DNA from: Paenibacillus sp. 19GGS1-52
Lineage (GTDB): Bacteria > Bacillota > Bacilli > Paenibacillales > Paenibacillaceae
Reading direction: 5' to 3'
Assembly: GCF_022369515.1 (NCBI RefSeq)
Contig: NZ_CP059724.1
Location: forward strand, 3,100,001 to 3,164,000
DNA length: 64,000 nucleotides
Shown here piece after piece: positions 7,972-16,350 of this stretch. The stretch's first letter is position 1; the number at the start of each line of letters is the position of its first letter. Both the position numbers and the translations under genes were made by a program. The notes under the pieces were generated by a model. It made no database searches, had not been told where the DNA came from, and worked only from the letters and a program-made list of their open reading frames with translations.

Positions 7972-8598
7972 ATGATGAATAAAGAAATAGTAAATGACGA
8001 AGCGAATAGTAAACCAGTTGAAATGACTGAAGAGAAGTTGGCTGAACTAGTTAATAATGTTTACCATAACGGCCTCGCAGCTTTGAAATTGCACTTTCAA
8101 TATGTTGATGGACAAGTATTGAACTTGGAGGCCTATGGTCCGGTTTTTATTTATCATGTTAAGTCTGATTCGAATGATGTTTATTCCTGCGGTTTTTTTC
8201 TGCGCGAGTTGCTCACAAGATTCCAGTCGGGTAATGATCCTACAGTTTGGATGGCTTCATTCTACGTTGATCTCATGAAGAACAAGGGAGGCAAGACCCT
8301 TCCCAAACCAGTTGCCAGTGAAGATGAAGCCAAAGCGAGGATTGACAATGTGTTAGTTCCGCAATGTATAGCTGCAATTCGTGAAGAATTTGCTCCAGAG
8401 CAAATACATGCGGACCTAGCTTTGAATCAAGAACATGGACCTGTCCTCGAAGCCGGATTTCCAGCGATAACGGAAGGGAATAACGTGTGTGCTGTCCCTT
8501 TACATCTATTGTTAACACATCTGCAGTTGAACCGCGATCCTGCGGAGCTTTTGATTCAAGGCTTGTACAATATCCGCAAAGAACATGGAATCGAATAA
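7972..8598 (+). CDS. Uncharacterised protein, 208 residues
   Basis: I do not recognise this family. The protein is acidic and soluble, with no signal peptide or membrane segment. It contains two halves that each end in a similar leucine-rich segment: FFLRELLTRFQSGNDPTVWMASFY near residue 85 and LHLLLTHLQLNRDPAELLIQGLY near residue 180. This suggests an internal duplication of a domain of roughly 100 residues. It ends 24 bases before the luciferase-like gene and is probably cotranscribed with it. The site ACGGAGGG precedes two adjacent ATGs at 7972 and 7975; the second has the better spacing. Confidence 0.75.
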   Translation: MMNKEIVNDEANSKPVEMTEEKLAELVNNVYHNGLAALKLHFQYVDGQVLNLEAYGPVFIYHVKSDSNDVYSCGFFLRELLTRFQSGNDPTVWMASFYVDLMKNKGGKTLPKPVASEDEAKARIDNVLVPQCIAAIREEFAPEQIHADLALNQEHGPVLEAGFPAITEGNNVCAVPLHLLLTHLQLNRDPAELLIQGLYNIRKEHGIE

Positions 8599-8622
8599 AT
8601 ACAAATTAGGAGGAACCGAAAA

Positions 8623-9678
8623 GTGGAACTTGGTGTAAGCACCTTTGTCGAGACCACACCTGATGTGGAAACGGGTGAGACGATGAGTCACGCTGCGCGA
8701 TTACGTGAAGTGGTGGAAGAAATCGTGCTCGCTGATCAGGTAGGACTGGATGTATTCGGCGTGGGTGAACATCATCGGCATGATTTCGGTGCTTCCTCTC
8801 CTGCGGTTTTACTGGCTGCGGCTGCATCACAGACGACCAGAATACGGTTATCCAGTGCAGTAATGATCCTATCGTCAGCCGATCCAGTGCGTGTATTTCA
8901 GGATTTTGCTACGCTTGACGGAATTTCTAACGGACGTGCTGAGATCATGGTAGGTCGTGGTTCGTTTACAGAGTCGTTTCCGTTATTCGGCTATGATCTA
9001 AAAGACTATGAAGAGTTGTTCGAGGAGAAATTGGATTTGTTATTAAAAATCCAGGAGTCGGAGAAAGTAACTTGGAGTGGTAAACACAGACCTGCAATAC
9101 ATAATCTAGGCGTTTATCCACGCCCTGTGCAAACTCCTTTACCGGTATGGATTGCTAGCGCAGGGAGCCCGGAGTCTGCAGTCCGTGCGGGGGCTTTAGG
9201 ATTGCCTTTCGCCCTTGCCATTATTGGAAATGTGAATCCATCGCATTATGAGTCGCAGGTGCGGCTCTACAAGGAATCAGCGGCTAAGGCGGGTTATGAT
9301 GTTTCACGGCTGCCCATAGCGTCGCACTCCCATGGTTTCATAGCAGAGAATAAGCAGACGGCTGTAGAAAAGTTTTTTCCTTCAACACATGCTCGAACGA
9401 ATGTGCGGGCACTGGAGAAAGGTCTTCCGCCCTATCATCGCTCGGATTATGATGCGGCTTGCAGCTTTGATGGAGCTTTGTATGTAGGAGATCCAGAGAC
9501 GGTGGCAAACAAAATCATTCATTTGCGCAAGCATGTAGGAATTACGAGATTCTTATTGCATGTGCCACATGGTACGATGCCTCATGCGGATGTTATGCAG
9601 GCGATTAGACTACTCGGAACAGAAGTGGCACCTCGGGTGCGAGAAGAAGTAGCGCGTTGGGAAAATAATAATCGATAA
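8623..9678 (+). CDS. LLM-class flavin-dependent oxidoreductase
   Basis: The protein of 351 residues belongs to the bacterial luciferase-like monooxygenase superfamily, which uses reduced flavin to oxidise small organic molecules. Visible features are LGVSTFVETTP at the start, VGLDVFGVGEHHRHDFGASSPAVLLAA (the typical GxGEHH segment), SAVMILSSADPVRVFQDFATLDGIS and the PVWIASAGSPESAVRAGALGLPFA phosphate/flavin-binding segment. It starts with GTG, eight bases after AGGAGGA. The upstream unknown gene is probably in the same operon. The substrate is unknown. Confidence 0.88.
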   Translation: MELGVSTFVETTPDVETGETMSHAARLREVVEEIVLADQVGLDVFGVGEHHRHDFGASSPAVLLAAAASQTTRIRLSSAVMILSSADPVRVFQDFATLDGISNGRAEIMVGRGSFTESFPLFGYDLKDYEELFEEKLDLLLKIQESEKVTWSGKHRPAIHNLGVYPRPVQTPLPVWIASAGSPESAVRAGALGLPFALAIIGNVNPSHYESQVRLYKESAAKAGYDVSRLPIASHSHGFIAENKQTAVEKFFPSTHARTNVRALEKGLPPYHRSDYDAACSFDGALYVGDPETVANKIIHLRKHVGITRFLLHVPHGTMPHADVMQAIRLLGTEVAPRVREEVARWENNNR

Positions 9679-9684
9679 TCAGAA

Positions 9685-9720
9685 AACGACCCCGAGCTTT
9701 CGACAGCTCGGGGTCGTTCT
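9685..9720. terminator. Bidirectional terminator between LLM oxidoreductase and aldolase
   Basis: A perfect 14-bp stem (AACGACCCCGAGCT / AGCTCGGGGTCGTT) with a 6-base loop lies between two convergent genes, with T/A tracts on both sides. Confidence 0.85.
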
Positions 9721-9730
9721 ATAATTTCCT

Positions 9731-10618
9731 TTATTTAATGGAGGCATCGTAGATGTCTTGAGTAGATTTTGCGAGCATTGCATTAAATTCATCATCTGTT
9801 AGTTGGTCGGTCAATCCTTGCGATAAGGCGCGTGAGAAACTGGCGATTAAGCCATGATTATGGGCCAGCTTTTCATTGGCTTCTGCTTGAGTATAGCCTC
9901 CTGATAAAGCTACGACTCGTACCACATGCGGTTCCCCAATTAAATCGCTGTAGAAATTGTCTTCTGTCGGTATGGACAGTTTGAGCATTACTATTACGTC
10001 TTTGCCAAGGGAAGATAACTGAGTAGTAAGCTCGTCTCTTAATAGCTTTTCCGATTGTTCTTTGTCTGCACTGAGGATATCCACTTCTGGTTCGATAATC
10101 GGTACCAGACCATACCCAGCGATTTGTTTAGCGATGGCAAACTGCTGCTCGACGATTTTTTTGATCCCATTAGGATTGGCTTCTTTAATGAGCGAACGCA
10201 TCTTGGTACCGAAGATGTTTCTCTTAACCGCCTGCTTCAAAAGGTCGTCCAAACCGGGAATGGGTTTCATCAGTTGAACCCCATCTTCAAGCTCAGCCAG
10301 CCCTTGATCGATTTTTAGAAAAGGCACAATGCCTTTCTCTTCCCACAAATAATCGGCGGTTAATCGACCGTCAATGTAACGATCCATCGTGTTCTCAAAT
10401 AAGATGGAACCCAGAATATGCTTGGAATTGAATGCCGGACTCTTGATAATGCGGGTTCTCATCCCGTGCACCAATCCATACATTTCTTCCTCATTGGAAT
10501 AACGATCTTCCTTAATGCCATACTGCAGCAAAGCTTTTGGAGTGCTTCCACCGCTTTGATCCAAAGCAGCGATAAAGCCCTTACCTGTGCGAATTCGTTC
10601 CAATTGTTCCATATTCAT
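9731..10618 (-). CDS. fda: Fructose-bisphosphate aldolase, class I
   Basis: This 295-residue enzyme splits fructose 1,6-bisphosphate to dihydroxyacetone phosphate and glyceraldehyde 3-phosphate by a Schiff base rather than a metal. Diagnostic segments are [17 protein letters not shown] near the N-terminus, [41 protein letters not shown] and [17 protein letters not shown]. The frame stays open upstream, but MNMEQLERI matches the normal start and AAAGGAAC lies just before it, so 10618 is chosen. It may also act in gluconeogenesis. It stands alone and converges on the LLM gene. Confidence 0.92.
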   Translation of the reverse strand: MNMEQLERIRTGKGFIAALDQSGGSTPKALLQYGIKEDRYSNEEEMYGLVHGMRTRIIKSPAFNSKHILGSILFENTMDRYIDGRLTADYLWEEKGIVPFLKIDQGLAELEDGVQLMKPIPGLDDLLKQAVKRNIFGTKMRSLIKEANPNGIKKIVEQQFAIAKQIAGYGLVPIIEPEVDILSADKEQSEKLLRDELTTQLSSLGKDVIVMLKLSIPTEDNFYSDLIGEPHVVRVVALSGGYTQAEANEKLAHNHGLIASFSRALSQGLTDQLTDDEFNAMLAKSTQDIYDASIK

Positions 10619-11035
10619 GAATGTTGTTCCTTTCTCTATTGTGAACTGGAGTATAATCTGAATCCTTTTATTATAGCACCTTTGCAAGCAAGCATACATT
10701 CCGCTCCATAACGTGCTTATATAATCTCGGAAAATGAATGACAATAGGCGATGTTGTAATTCATATACTCCACTAGCAGCAAACAGACGTCTCCATATGC
10801 TGCAGACGTCTGTTTTAGTCTTTGAATATACGAATTGAACTTGGATATCAGAATTTAGTATCGGTAAATCATATCCCACATGGCGTGAGGGTGTGCACGA
10901 TTATGAGGATTGATTCTGCAATGCATCAGCTACTCTGTTGCATTCTCCATTAGTTCGGGAGTAACTTGAACACCAAGGGCGCCAGATATTCCAGTCAGCT
11001 GATCGTGTAACAGATAGTATGGTAGTCAGTCTATA
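10619..11035. other. Intergenic region with a 12-bp inverted repeat and a possible coding remnant
   Basis: This 417-base interval holds the aldolase promoter side and a perfect inverted repeat, AAACAGACGTCT (10781-10792) and AGACGTCTGTTT (10804-10815), which resembles a terminator but has no gene in front of it. On the minus strand, about 11000 down to 10858, a frame reads DQLTGISGALGVQVTPELM, a TAG, then [19 protein letters not shown] and a stop. It looks like the C-terminal end of a decayed protein whose family I do not recognise. Confidence 0.4.
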
Positions 11036-12478
11036 TTAAGCACCACTATGAGCTTTACTTCTAATCCTCGGGAGAAGAAATGCAGGTATTAATCCAACTA
11101 TAGTAAATCCTAAAGACCACAAGAAAGTATGATCAAATGCATGGGCTCGTGCAACGAGGTCTGTTGCTGAGTGACTACTCAGTTGATTTTGTAAAATAAC
11201 GGCAAGTACAGAAGCGCCAAAGGCACCACCGATTTGCTGGATCAGTCGTGTGGCACTGCTGGCGTCTGGGATTTGTTCTCGACTAAGGCCCACGTACGCT
11301 GAGGCCATAATAGGAAGGAACACGGCTCCAAGCCCGGCACCGCGCACTATCAGCGCTAACGCCAAGAGGGTTTGACTTGTATGAGCGCCAGCCAGGGCAA
11401 AAGGCAATGTGCCAAGCGCAGTTAGCAGAGTTCCTGCCAAGACGACGGGTCGCGAACCGATTTGATCCGTAAGTTTACCTGCCAGGGAGCGGGTGAGCAG
11501 CATACCTATTCCTTGGGGAACTAATAATAACCCCGAAGCAAGCACACTTTCTCCGCGCACCTGTTGATAATACATCGGCAGCAGCAGCATGGCTCCATAC
11601 GTGGAAAGACCAGATAAAAATAGCAGGATGGATGAGGCTGTAAAGGGACGAGACTTAAATAATCTTAGGTCGAGAAGAGGAGATTCGGCCTTCTGCAGTA
11701 CATAAATTGCAAAGGCAGCCAATAGAATTAAGCCGATAATGATAGGGATAAGTACAGATGCATGCCCGAACCCATGGTGAATGCCTACTTGCGACAGCCC
11801 GTAAATCAGCAACACGAGTGCTGGCGAAATTAAGGTGAGTCCGATTACGTCGAGATGTTGAGTATGTTTGGTAGTAACTTTATCAGACAAACCCCAGCGT
11901 GCCAGTATGATTGCTGTGATGCAGATCGGGATGTTGACATAGAAAACCCAACGCCAGTTCAAGTTCTCGATAACTAACCCGCCTACCACTGGTCCGAGTA
12001 TGGGTCCGAGAAGTGCTGGCAAGCCAGCAACCGCCATTAACTTCCCTAGTTTCTGATTGCCGGAGGCTTGAACGACCAATGTCTGCATAATGGGGAGCAT
12101 CAGACCCCCGCCGATGCCTTGAATCGCCCGGAAAACAATTAGACTGCCTACGTTCCATGATAGACTGCATAGGATAGATCCTCCCAAAAACACAGCCAGG
12201 GCAAAGATCCACATCCGTTTACCGCCAAATCGATTCACTGACCATCCAGTAATTGGAACAACGATACCAAGTGCAAGCAAGTAGCTTGTCATTACCCAGT
12301 GAATGGACGAAACCGAGGCGTGTAAGGACTGACCGAGCGTATCAATGGATACGTTCATAATGGTCGTATCGAACAAGGGAGCCAAGGTGCCAACCAGGAG
12401 TACCCAGACCAATTTCATCAAAGCTGGATCGATGGGTTCACTCAATACGGATTGTGACGCTTCTTTACTATTTTTCAT
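11036..12478 (-). CDS. DHA2-family (14-TM) MFS drug efflux transporter
   Basis: The 480-residue protein has the EmrB/QacA layout of 14 membrane segments. Motif A-like GWSVNRFGGKRMW, motif B-like FRAIQGIGGGLMLP and motif C-like GLPALLGPILGPVVGGLV are visible. It exports hydrophobic compounds or drugs using the proton gradient. The start follows AAAGGAAC. Upstream lie two copies of an ATAAGATACGCAA element with the look of TetR operators. The natural partner is probably the TetR gene at 14230, now separated by an IS110-family element. C-terminal basic tail RIRSKAHSGA ends the protein. Confidence 0.9.
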   Translation of the reverse strand: MKNSKEASQSVLSEPIDPALMKLVWVLLVGTLAPLFDTTIMNVSIDTLGQSLHASVSSIHWVMTSYLLALGIVVPITGWSVNRFGGKRMWIFALAVFLGGSILCSLSWNVGSLIVFRAIQGIGGGLMLPIMQTLVVQASGNQKLGKLMAVAGLPALLGPILGPVVGGLVIENLNWRWVFYVNIPICITAIILARWGLSDKVTTKHTQHLDVIGLTLISPALVLLIYGLSQVGIHHGFGHASVLIPIIIGLILLAAFAIYVLQKAESPLLDLRLFKSRPFTASSILLFLSGLSTYGAMLLLPMYYQQVRGESVLASGLLLVPQGIGMLLTRSLAGKLTDQIGSRPVVLAGTLLTALGTLPFALAGAHTSQTLLALALIVRGAGLGAVFLPIMASAYVGLSREQIPDASSATRLIQQIGGAFGASVLAVILQNQLSSHSATDLVARAHAFDHTFLWSLGFTIVGLIPAFLLPRIRSKAHSGA

Positions 12479-12503
12479 GTAAATGTTCCTTTCTTTAAGT
12501 CAT

Positions 12504-12573
12504 ATAAGATACGCAAAGTTTCTTATTTTCATTTATGATATAATATCTTTATAAGATACGCAACGTTTTTTAA
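12504..12573 (-). promoter_or_regulatory. Promoter and probable TetR operators of the MFS gene
   Basis: ATAAGATACGCAA occurs twice (12504 and 12551). The first copy closes as an inverted repeat with ATAAGA and TCTTAT separated by 11 bases. On the minus strand a TTGCGT / TATCAT pair with about 17 bases between them fits a sigma-A promoter that overlaps both copies, so a repressor bound there would block transcription. Confidence 0.6.
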
Positions 12574-12589
12574 AATATAAGACACCCAT

Positions 12590-12819
12590 GCCGCTGCGCG
12601 GCATCACTGAGGAATGAAAATATTGTCTATACTGGTTACTGGGCTGGCGAAGGTAGGTCGGAAATTCTTGGTGTCACGAACCCGCATATAAGACGGACCC
12701 CAACGACCCGGTGCATCACAGATTGTTGCTCCCTACGGGGAAGCACGCAGGGCAGAATAACCTTAGCATTGGTCTTTGCACCAGCCTTAATTACCGCCAG
12801 CAGGCAGGAGACGCAAACC
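12590..12819 (+). ncRNA. Candidate IS110 bridge RNA region
   Basis: IS110-group elements are known to express a structured bridge RNA from the non-coding left end, with one loop pairing to target DNA and another to donor DNA. Here the non-coding left end is GC-rich and contains several short complementary arms, including the hairpin at 12588-12604 and CCCTACGGGGAAGC near 12732. I could not assign the loops by hand; the call follows from the position and length alone. Confidence 0.4.
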
Positions 12820-14040
12820 GTGGAAATACTCATTGAACGTTGCTGTGGATTGGATGTGCACAAGAAGAGTATCACAGCATGTATCATCACCTCGAAAGGA
12901 AAGGAGATTCGGAGTTTTGAAACATTGACTCGTCGGCTGATTGATCTGGTAGATTGGATCAAAAGCGAACGGTGCACCCATGTCGCGATGGAGAGTACCG
13001 GAGATTACTGGAAACCCATTTATAATCTGCTAGAAATGGAAGACCTTGAGCCACTGGTCGTAAACGCCCAGCATATCAAAGCCGTGCCAGGACGCAAAAC
13101 GGACGTGAAAGATGCAGAATGGATAGCGAAATTACTCCGGCATGGGTTGGTGCAAGGCAGCTACATTCCGAATCGGGATCAACGAGAACTTCGGGAAATT
13201 ATCCGTTATCGCCGAAGTATCATTGAAGAACGCACGCGTGAAGTGAACCGGCTGCAAAAGGTACTAGAAGGCGGCAATATCAAACTTTCGTCGGTAGCGT
13301 CTAATGTGCTAGGCGTGTCTGGACGAAACATGCTGGAAGCGATGATTCAAGGAGAAAGTGATCCGTCCATCCTGGCTGACTTTGCGCAAAAGAAGTTAAA
13401 GGCCAAGAAAGAGCAATTGAAACTTGCACTGGAGGGAAGCCTAGGTCCCCATCAATTATTAATGCTGGAAAAACAGTTGTCGCATATCGACCAATTGAAT
13501 GAGTTAATCACGGAACTGGATGAAGAGATCGAGCGCCGAATGAGCCCTTTTGCTGAGGATCTGAAGTTGTTGGATACCATCCCCGGTGTCGGTAAGCGAA
13601 CCGCTGAGCAAATTCTGGCGGAAATTGGGACAGACATGACACGGTTTCCAAGTGCAGGACATTTATGTTCCTGGGCAGGGATGACTCCAGGTCACGATGA
13701 AAGTGCGGGGAAGAAGAGATCCGCCAAAACCCGAAAAGGGAACAAAAAACTACGAAGTGCACTCGTAGAATCAGCGCGAGCCGCAGGACGAAAAAAGAAC
13801 ACCTACCTGTCGGCGCAATATCACCGAATCGCAGGCAGGCGAGGGAAAAACAGAGCGGCCGTGGCCGTTGGACACAGCATTTTAGCGATTGTATACATCT
13901 TGTTAACGCGAAGACAAGAATATAAGGAACTAGGATTTGACTACTTCGACCAACGAAACCACGATATGGTAATGAACCGTTCTATTAAACGTTTGGAATC
14001 CTTGGGATACCAAGTGAATCTGAGTGAGCAAACGGCCTGA
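12820..14040 (+). CDS. IS110-family transposase (DEDD recombinase)
   Basis: The 406-residue protein has the two IS110 domains. The N-terminal RuvC-like DEDD domain shows CCGLDVHKKS (Asp12), AMESTGDYW (Glu58) and KTDVKDAEW (Asp95, Asp98). The C-terminal Tnp domain shows DTIPGVGKRTAEQILAEIG, then FPSAGHLCSWAGMTPG with the catalytic-type serine near residue 278. The GTG at 12820 is preferred: AGGAG lies 9 bases before it and the protein then begins MEILIERCCGLDVH as in relatives, although the frame is open further upstream. It looks intact, so the copy may be active. Confidence 0.9.
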   Translation: MEILIERCCGLDVHKKSITACIITSKGKEIRSFETLTRRLIDLVDWIKSERCTHVAMESTGDYWKPIYNLLEMEDLEPLVVNAQHIKAVPGRKTDVKDAEWIAKLLRHGLVQGSYIPNRDQRELREIIRYRRSIIEERTREVNRLQKVLEGGNIKLSSVASNVLGVSGRNMLEAMIQGESDPSILADFAQKKLKAKKEQLKLALEGSLGPHQLLMLEKQLSHIDQLNELITELDEEIERRMSPFAEDLKLLDTIPGVGKRTAEQILAEIGTDMTRFPSAGHLCSWAGMTPGHDESAGKKRSAKTRKGNKKLRSALVESARAAGRKKNTYLSAQYHRIAGRRGKNRAAVAVGHSILAIVYILLTRRQEYKELGFDYFDQRNHDMVMNRSIKRLESLGYQVNLSEQTA

Positions 14041-14124
14041 CGGCCGAAATTAAAAAAACAAAACATGGGGTTTGTTTTCGTATGCGTAATTTTAGTGTTC
14101 TAGAGCAATTTTATTTTCAGGGCA

Positions 14125-14214
14125 GAATTTATATGTTTCACACGATAACTTATCTTTATATTTCTCGAAGAAGCGGGTACCGTCCATAAAAGGACGGCGA
14201 AGCCGTTTCTTCTT
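14125..14214 (-). repeat. Structured intergenic repeat, copy 1
   Basis: This ~90-base sequence matches the copies near 18431, 18529 and 45836. Reading the plus strand, CGAAGAAGCGGG, then CCGTCC, ATAAAA, GGACGG and CCGTTTCTTC form a two-tier hairpin. The copy ends about 5 bases before the GGAGGGG site of the tetR gene at 14230, so it lies in its leader. Confidence 0.85.
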
Positions 14215-14229
14215 ATTTGGAGGGGTTTT

Positions 14230-14823
14230 ATGAGTGATATCAATCAATTTGATAATAAACCGGAGACGCGGCGTAGGGGTAAACAACTGGAGTCAGCTAT
14301 CTTTCAGGCCACCTGGGATGAGTTATCTGCTGTTGGGTATTCGCGGTTGACCATGGAGGGAGTCGCTGATCGGGCTGAAACGAGTAAGACCGTTATCTAC
14401 CGTCGTTGGCCCAATCGGGCTGAACTAGTCTTAGCTACAATCCGCCAACGAGTACCCACGCCTTCTGATGAGATACCGGACACCGGGAAACTTCGAGATG
14501 ATCTTCTAATATTGCTACGTCGTATGAATCGTTCCTTAAAAGAGGTTGGATTTGAGACTATACATGGATTAATGGTAGATCTAGGAGATATACCGTTCTC
14601 CAGACTGTTCTTTCCCAACGGACGGAGCAGTAATACGATGAATACTATTCTTAAACGTGCTGCGGAACGCGGAGAAGTCCAACTTGCCAAGATAACACCT
14701 CGAATAGCGACGCTTCCCGTAGATCTGACACGACATGAGTTGCTGTTATCTCAGGAACCGGTGTCAGAAAACACACTTATCGAAATTGTTGATGAAATAT
14801 TCTTGCCGCTCATTTCTATGTAA
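14230..14823 (+). CDS. TetR/AcrR-family transcriptional regulator
   Basis: Residues 14-65 form the TetR DNA-binding domain (RRRGKQLESAIFQATWDELS, then LTMEGVADRAETSKTVIYRRW). The C-terminal ligand-binding domain has the TetR_C_11-like pattern ending in IEIVDEIFLPLISM. The total is 197 residues. It probably represses the DHA2 efflux gene at 11036, with which it would have been divergent before the IS110 element entered. GGAGGGG lies just upstream of the ATG. A structured repeat copy lies in the leader. A decayed paralogue is at 7472-7905. Confidence 0.9.
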   Translation: MSDINQFDNKPETRRRGKQLESAIFQATWDELSAVGYSRLTMEGVADRAETSKTVIYRRWPNRAELVLATIRQRVPTPSDEIPDTGKLRDDLLILLRRMNRSLKEVGFETIHGLMVDLGDIPFSRLFFPNGRSSNTMNTILKRAAERGEVQLAKITPRIATLPVDLTRHELLLSQEPVSENTLIEIVDEIFLPLISM

Positions 14824-14835
14824 CATTGTACAATT

Positions 14836-15297
14836 ACAGGACAAGCCATTGGAACCAGCAGCGGCGGCTGGGGAAACAATGAGCTGCAGTACTACCAACC
14901 GTACGCAGAACCTGCAGGTTACGGGTGGAAATCTAGTGATTACCGCGCAAAAAGAACCCTATGGCGGTATGAATTATACCTCCGCAAGGATCAAGACACA
15001 GGGATTAAAGAGCTTTACGTATAATGCTGGTTGACTATGTACGGGTGTATCAGGCATTCTCGGCAACCAGTATCGTCAGCGAGCGGGGCGAAAAATGCAG
15101 CAGTGGGATGACAATGGAACTGATGCCCAAAGGTGGAGCATCGTGGACGGGGTGGGGGTTACTACAAACTTATTTCTAAAGTCAGCGGATTGGCTATCGA
15201 CGTATCCGGATCTTCTACAGCCGATGGCGCTGCGATCCAACAGTGGACCGACAACGGAACGGATGCACAGAAGTGGTTATTTACCAAAGTTAACTAA
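14836..15297 (+). pseudogene. Decayed GH16 beta-glucanase with ricin-type carbohydrate-binding repeats
   Basis: In one frame the sequence reads SGGWGNNELQYYQ and in the next, after a frameshift near 14898, RTQNLQVTGGNLVITAQKE and GGMNYTSARIKTQGLKSF. This is the start of a GH16 laminarinase/lichenase domain. A stop follows and the catalytic EIDIME region is missing. Further on QQWDDNGTDAQRWSIVD, then KVSGLAIDVSG and QQWTDNGTDAQKWLFTKVN form ricin-B (QxW) repeats and end at a stop at 15297. The gene has lost its signal peptide, most of the catalytic domain and its continuous frame. Confidence 0.85.
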
Positions 15298-15311
15298 TGG
15301 TTTAAAGATTC

Positions 15312-15355
15312 AGCCGTCTGGATTAGGGATTATTCCAATCCAGACGGCTTTTTTT
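15312..15355. terminator. Terminator between GH16 remnant and kinase gene
   Basis: A perfect 13-bp stem (AGCCGTCTGGATT / AATCCAGACGGCT) is followed by seven T. It once terminated the GH16 gene and also lies past the stop of the leftward kinase gene. Confidence 0.85.
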
Positions 15356-16219
15356 CTATGATTCAAGTACAGTCTGCTTCAGCTGTAAAAACATGTGTTC
15401 TGCCATTTTTATATAATCATCGTTCAGTACATTGACTTGTGTTTGCAGAACAGCCCACATGGCATTCCAAAATGTTACTACAAAAGACATCTGTTCTAAG
15501 CTTTTCAGCGTATCAAGTTCACATTGACCAAAGTAATGCCGCAGGAAGTCCTCCTTCATTGCGGGAGAATAGGATACACATGCACAAGATAAATCAAAAA
15601 AGATATCACCCATACCTGCATATTCCCAATCTATCAGCCTTACTGTTCCATCATCCAAAAAATTATTAGGAAACGGATCATTATGACACAGCCCTATATA
15701 CAATTGCTTATGCTGCTCTCTTTCCTCTTTTATGGTATATAACTTAGCGATCAATGTATCCAAGTAATCTGGAAGCTCCAAATGATTTTGGATTGCAAAT
15801 TGAATTCTATCCTCGATATCCTTATAGGGTGAGAATTCATAGGGAATAGCAGTTAAACTATGCACCTTCCTCAAGGTGTCGGCAATACGCTTCATATTCT
15901 CAGTGGTTCCAACATCCTCATTTGTCCATTTTCTGCCGTCTATAAATTTCGTAATCATATTTCCAGTTCCAGTTGAAAAATAAACGATTTCCGCACCTAT
16001 ACCTATTTCTGATACAACCTCCATGGAAGCAAGTTCAGCATATCTATTAATACCAAGGTTGCTAGCGTTTGTGCCGCTTATTCGAATGGCATATTTGATA
16101 TCGCCTTTAGATACAACATAATTCTGATTGGTCAAACCGTCGCTTTGATATTCTATAGAAATATCTGCGATTTCCCACTTTAAATGGTCCTTAATGAGCT
16201 TGTGTATTAATTCATTCAT
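15356..16219 (-). CDS. Choline-kinase-like phosphotransferase (APH fold)
   Basis: The 287-residue protein has the protein-kinase-like fold of the choline/ethanolamine kinase and LicA group. Visible motifs are the early GLTNQNYVV and YAIRISG (nucleotide loop and lysine-equivalent region), the catalytic GLCHNDPFPNNFL loop (H-N-D-x4-N) and RLIDWEYAGMGDIFFDL with the metal-binding aspartate. It probably phosphorylates a small alcohol such as choline, thiamine or an aminosugar. No choline-uptake or nucleotidyl-transferase gene is nearby. The ATG follows a GGAGG site in the plus-strand mirror (CCTCC at about 16231). Confidence 0.85.
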   Translation of the reverse strand: MNELIHKLIKDHLKWEIADISIEYQSDGLTNQNYVVSKGDIKYAIRISGTNASNLGINRYAELASMEVVSEIGIGAEIVYFSTGTGNMITKFIDGRKWTNEDVGTTENMKRIADTLRKVHSLTAIPYEFSPYKDIEDRIQFAIQNHLELPDYLDTLIAKLYTIKEEREQHKQLYIGLCHNDPFPNNFLDDGTVRLIDWEYAGMGDIFFDLSCACVSYSPAMKEDFLRHYFGQCELDTLKSLEQMSFVVTFWNAMWAVLQTQVNVLNDDYIKMAEHMFLQLKQTVLES

Positions 16220-16350
16220 ATCTATAATCCTCCTGTTATGTAATTACAAACTCAGGATAACAGAAGGAGTGTATATTAAAAATGCAGATTACAATCATTA
16301 ATTTGTATTTTATTAACTTTTAGCATTTCATTGATTCGTGTTTATTCCAA

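Larger units (their letters stand above)
12580..14090 (+). mobile_element. IS110-family insertion sequence (ends approximate)
   Basis: An IS110-family transposase gene is flanked by about 240 bases of non-coding DNA upstream and only about 50 downstream. A long upstream and short downstream region fits the IS110 group rather than IS1111. IS110 elements lack long terminal inverted repeats and often make no target duplication, so the ends cannot be fixed by reading. Near the left end lies the hairpin ATGCCGC-TGC-GCGGCAT (12588-12604). Near the right end lies AAAACAAA / TTTGTTTT (14056-14078). The element sits between the MFS gene and the tetR gene that probably controls it. Confidence 0.75.

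Noticed and set aside
10619..10879. Long N-terminal extension of the aldolase frame
   Set aside because: The first ~87 codons have no aldolase similarity, and a ribosome binding site precedes the internal ATG at 10618.
12636..12977. Minus-strand frame covering the IS110 left end
   Set aside because: It is antisense to the transposase start and the candidate bridge RNA, with no protein motif.
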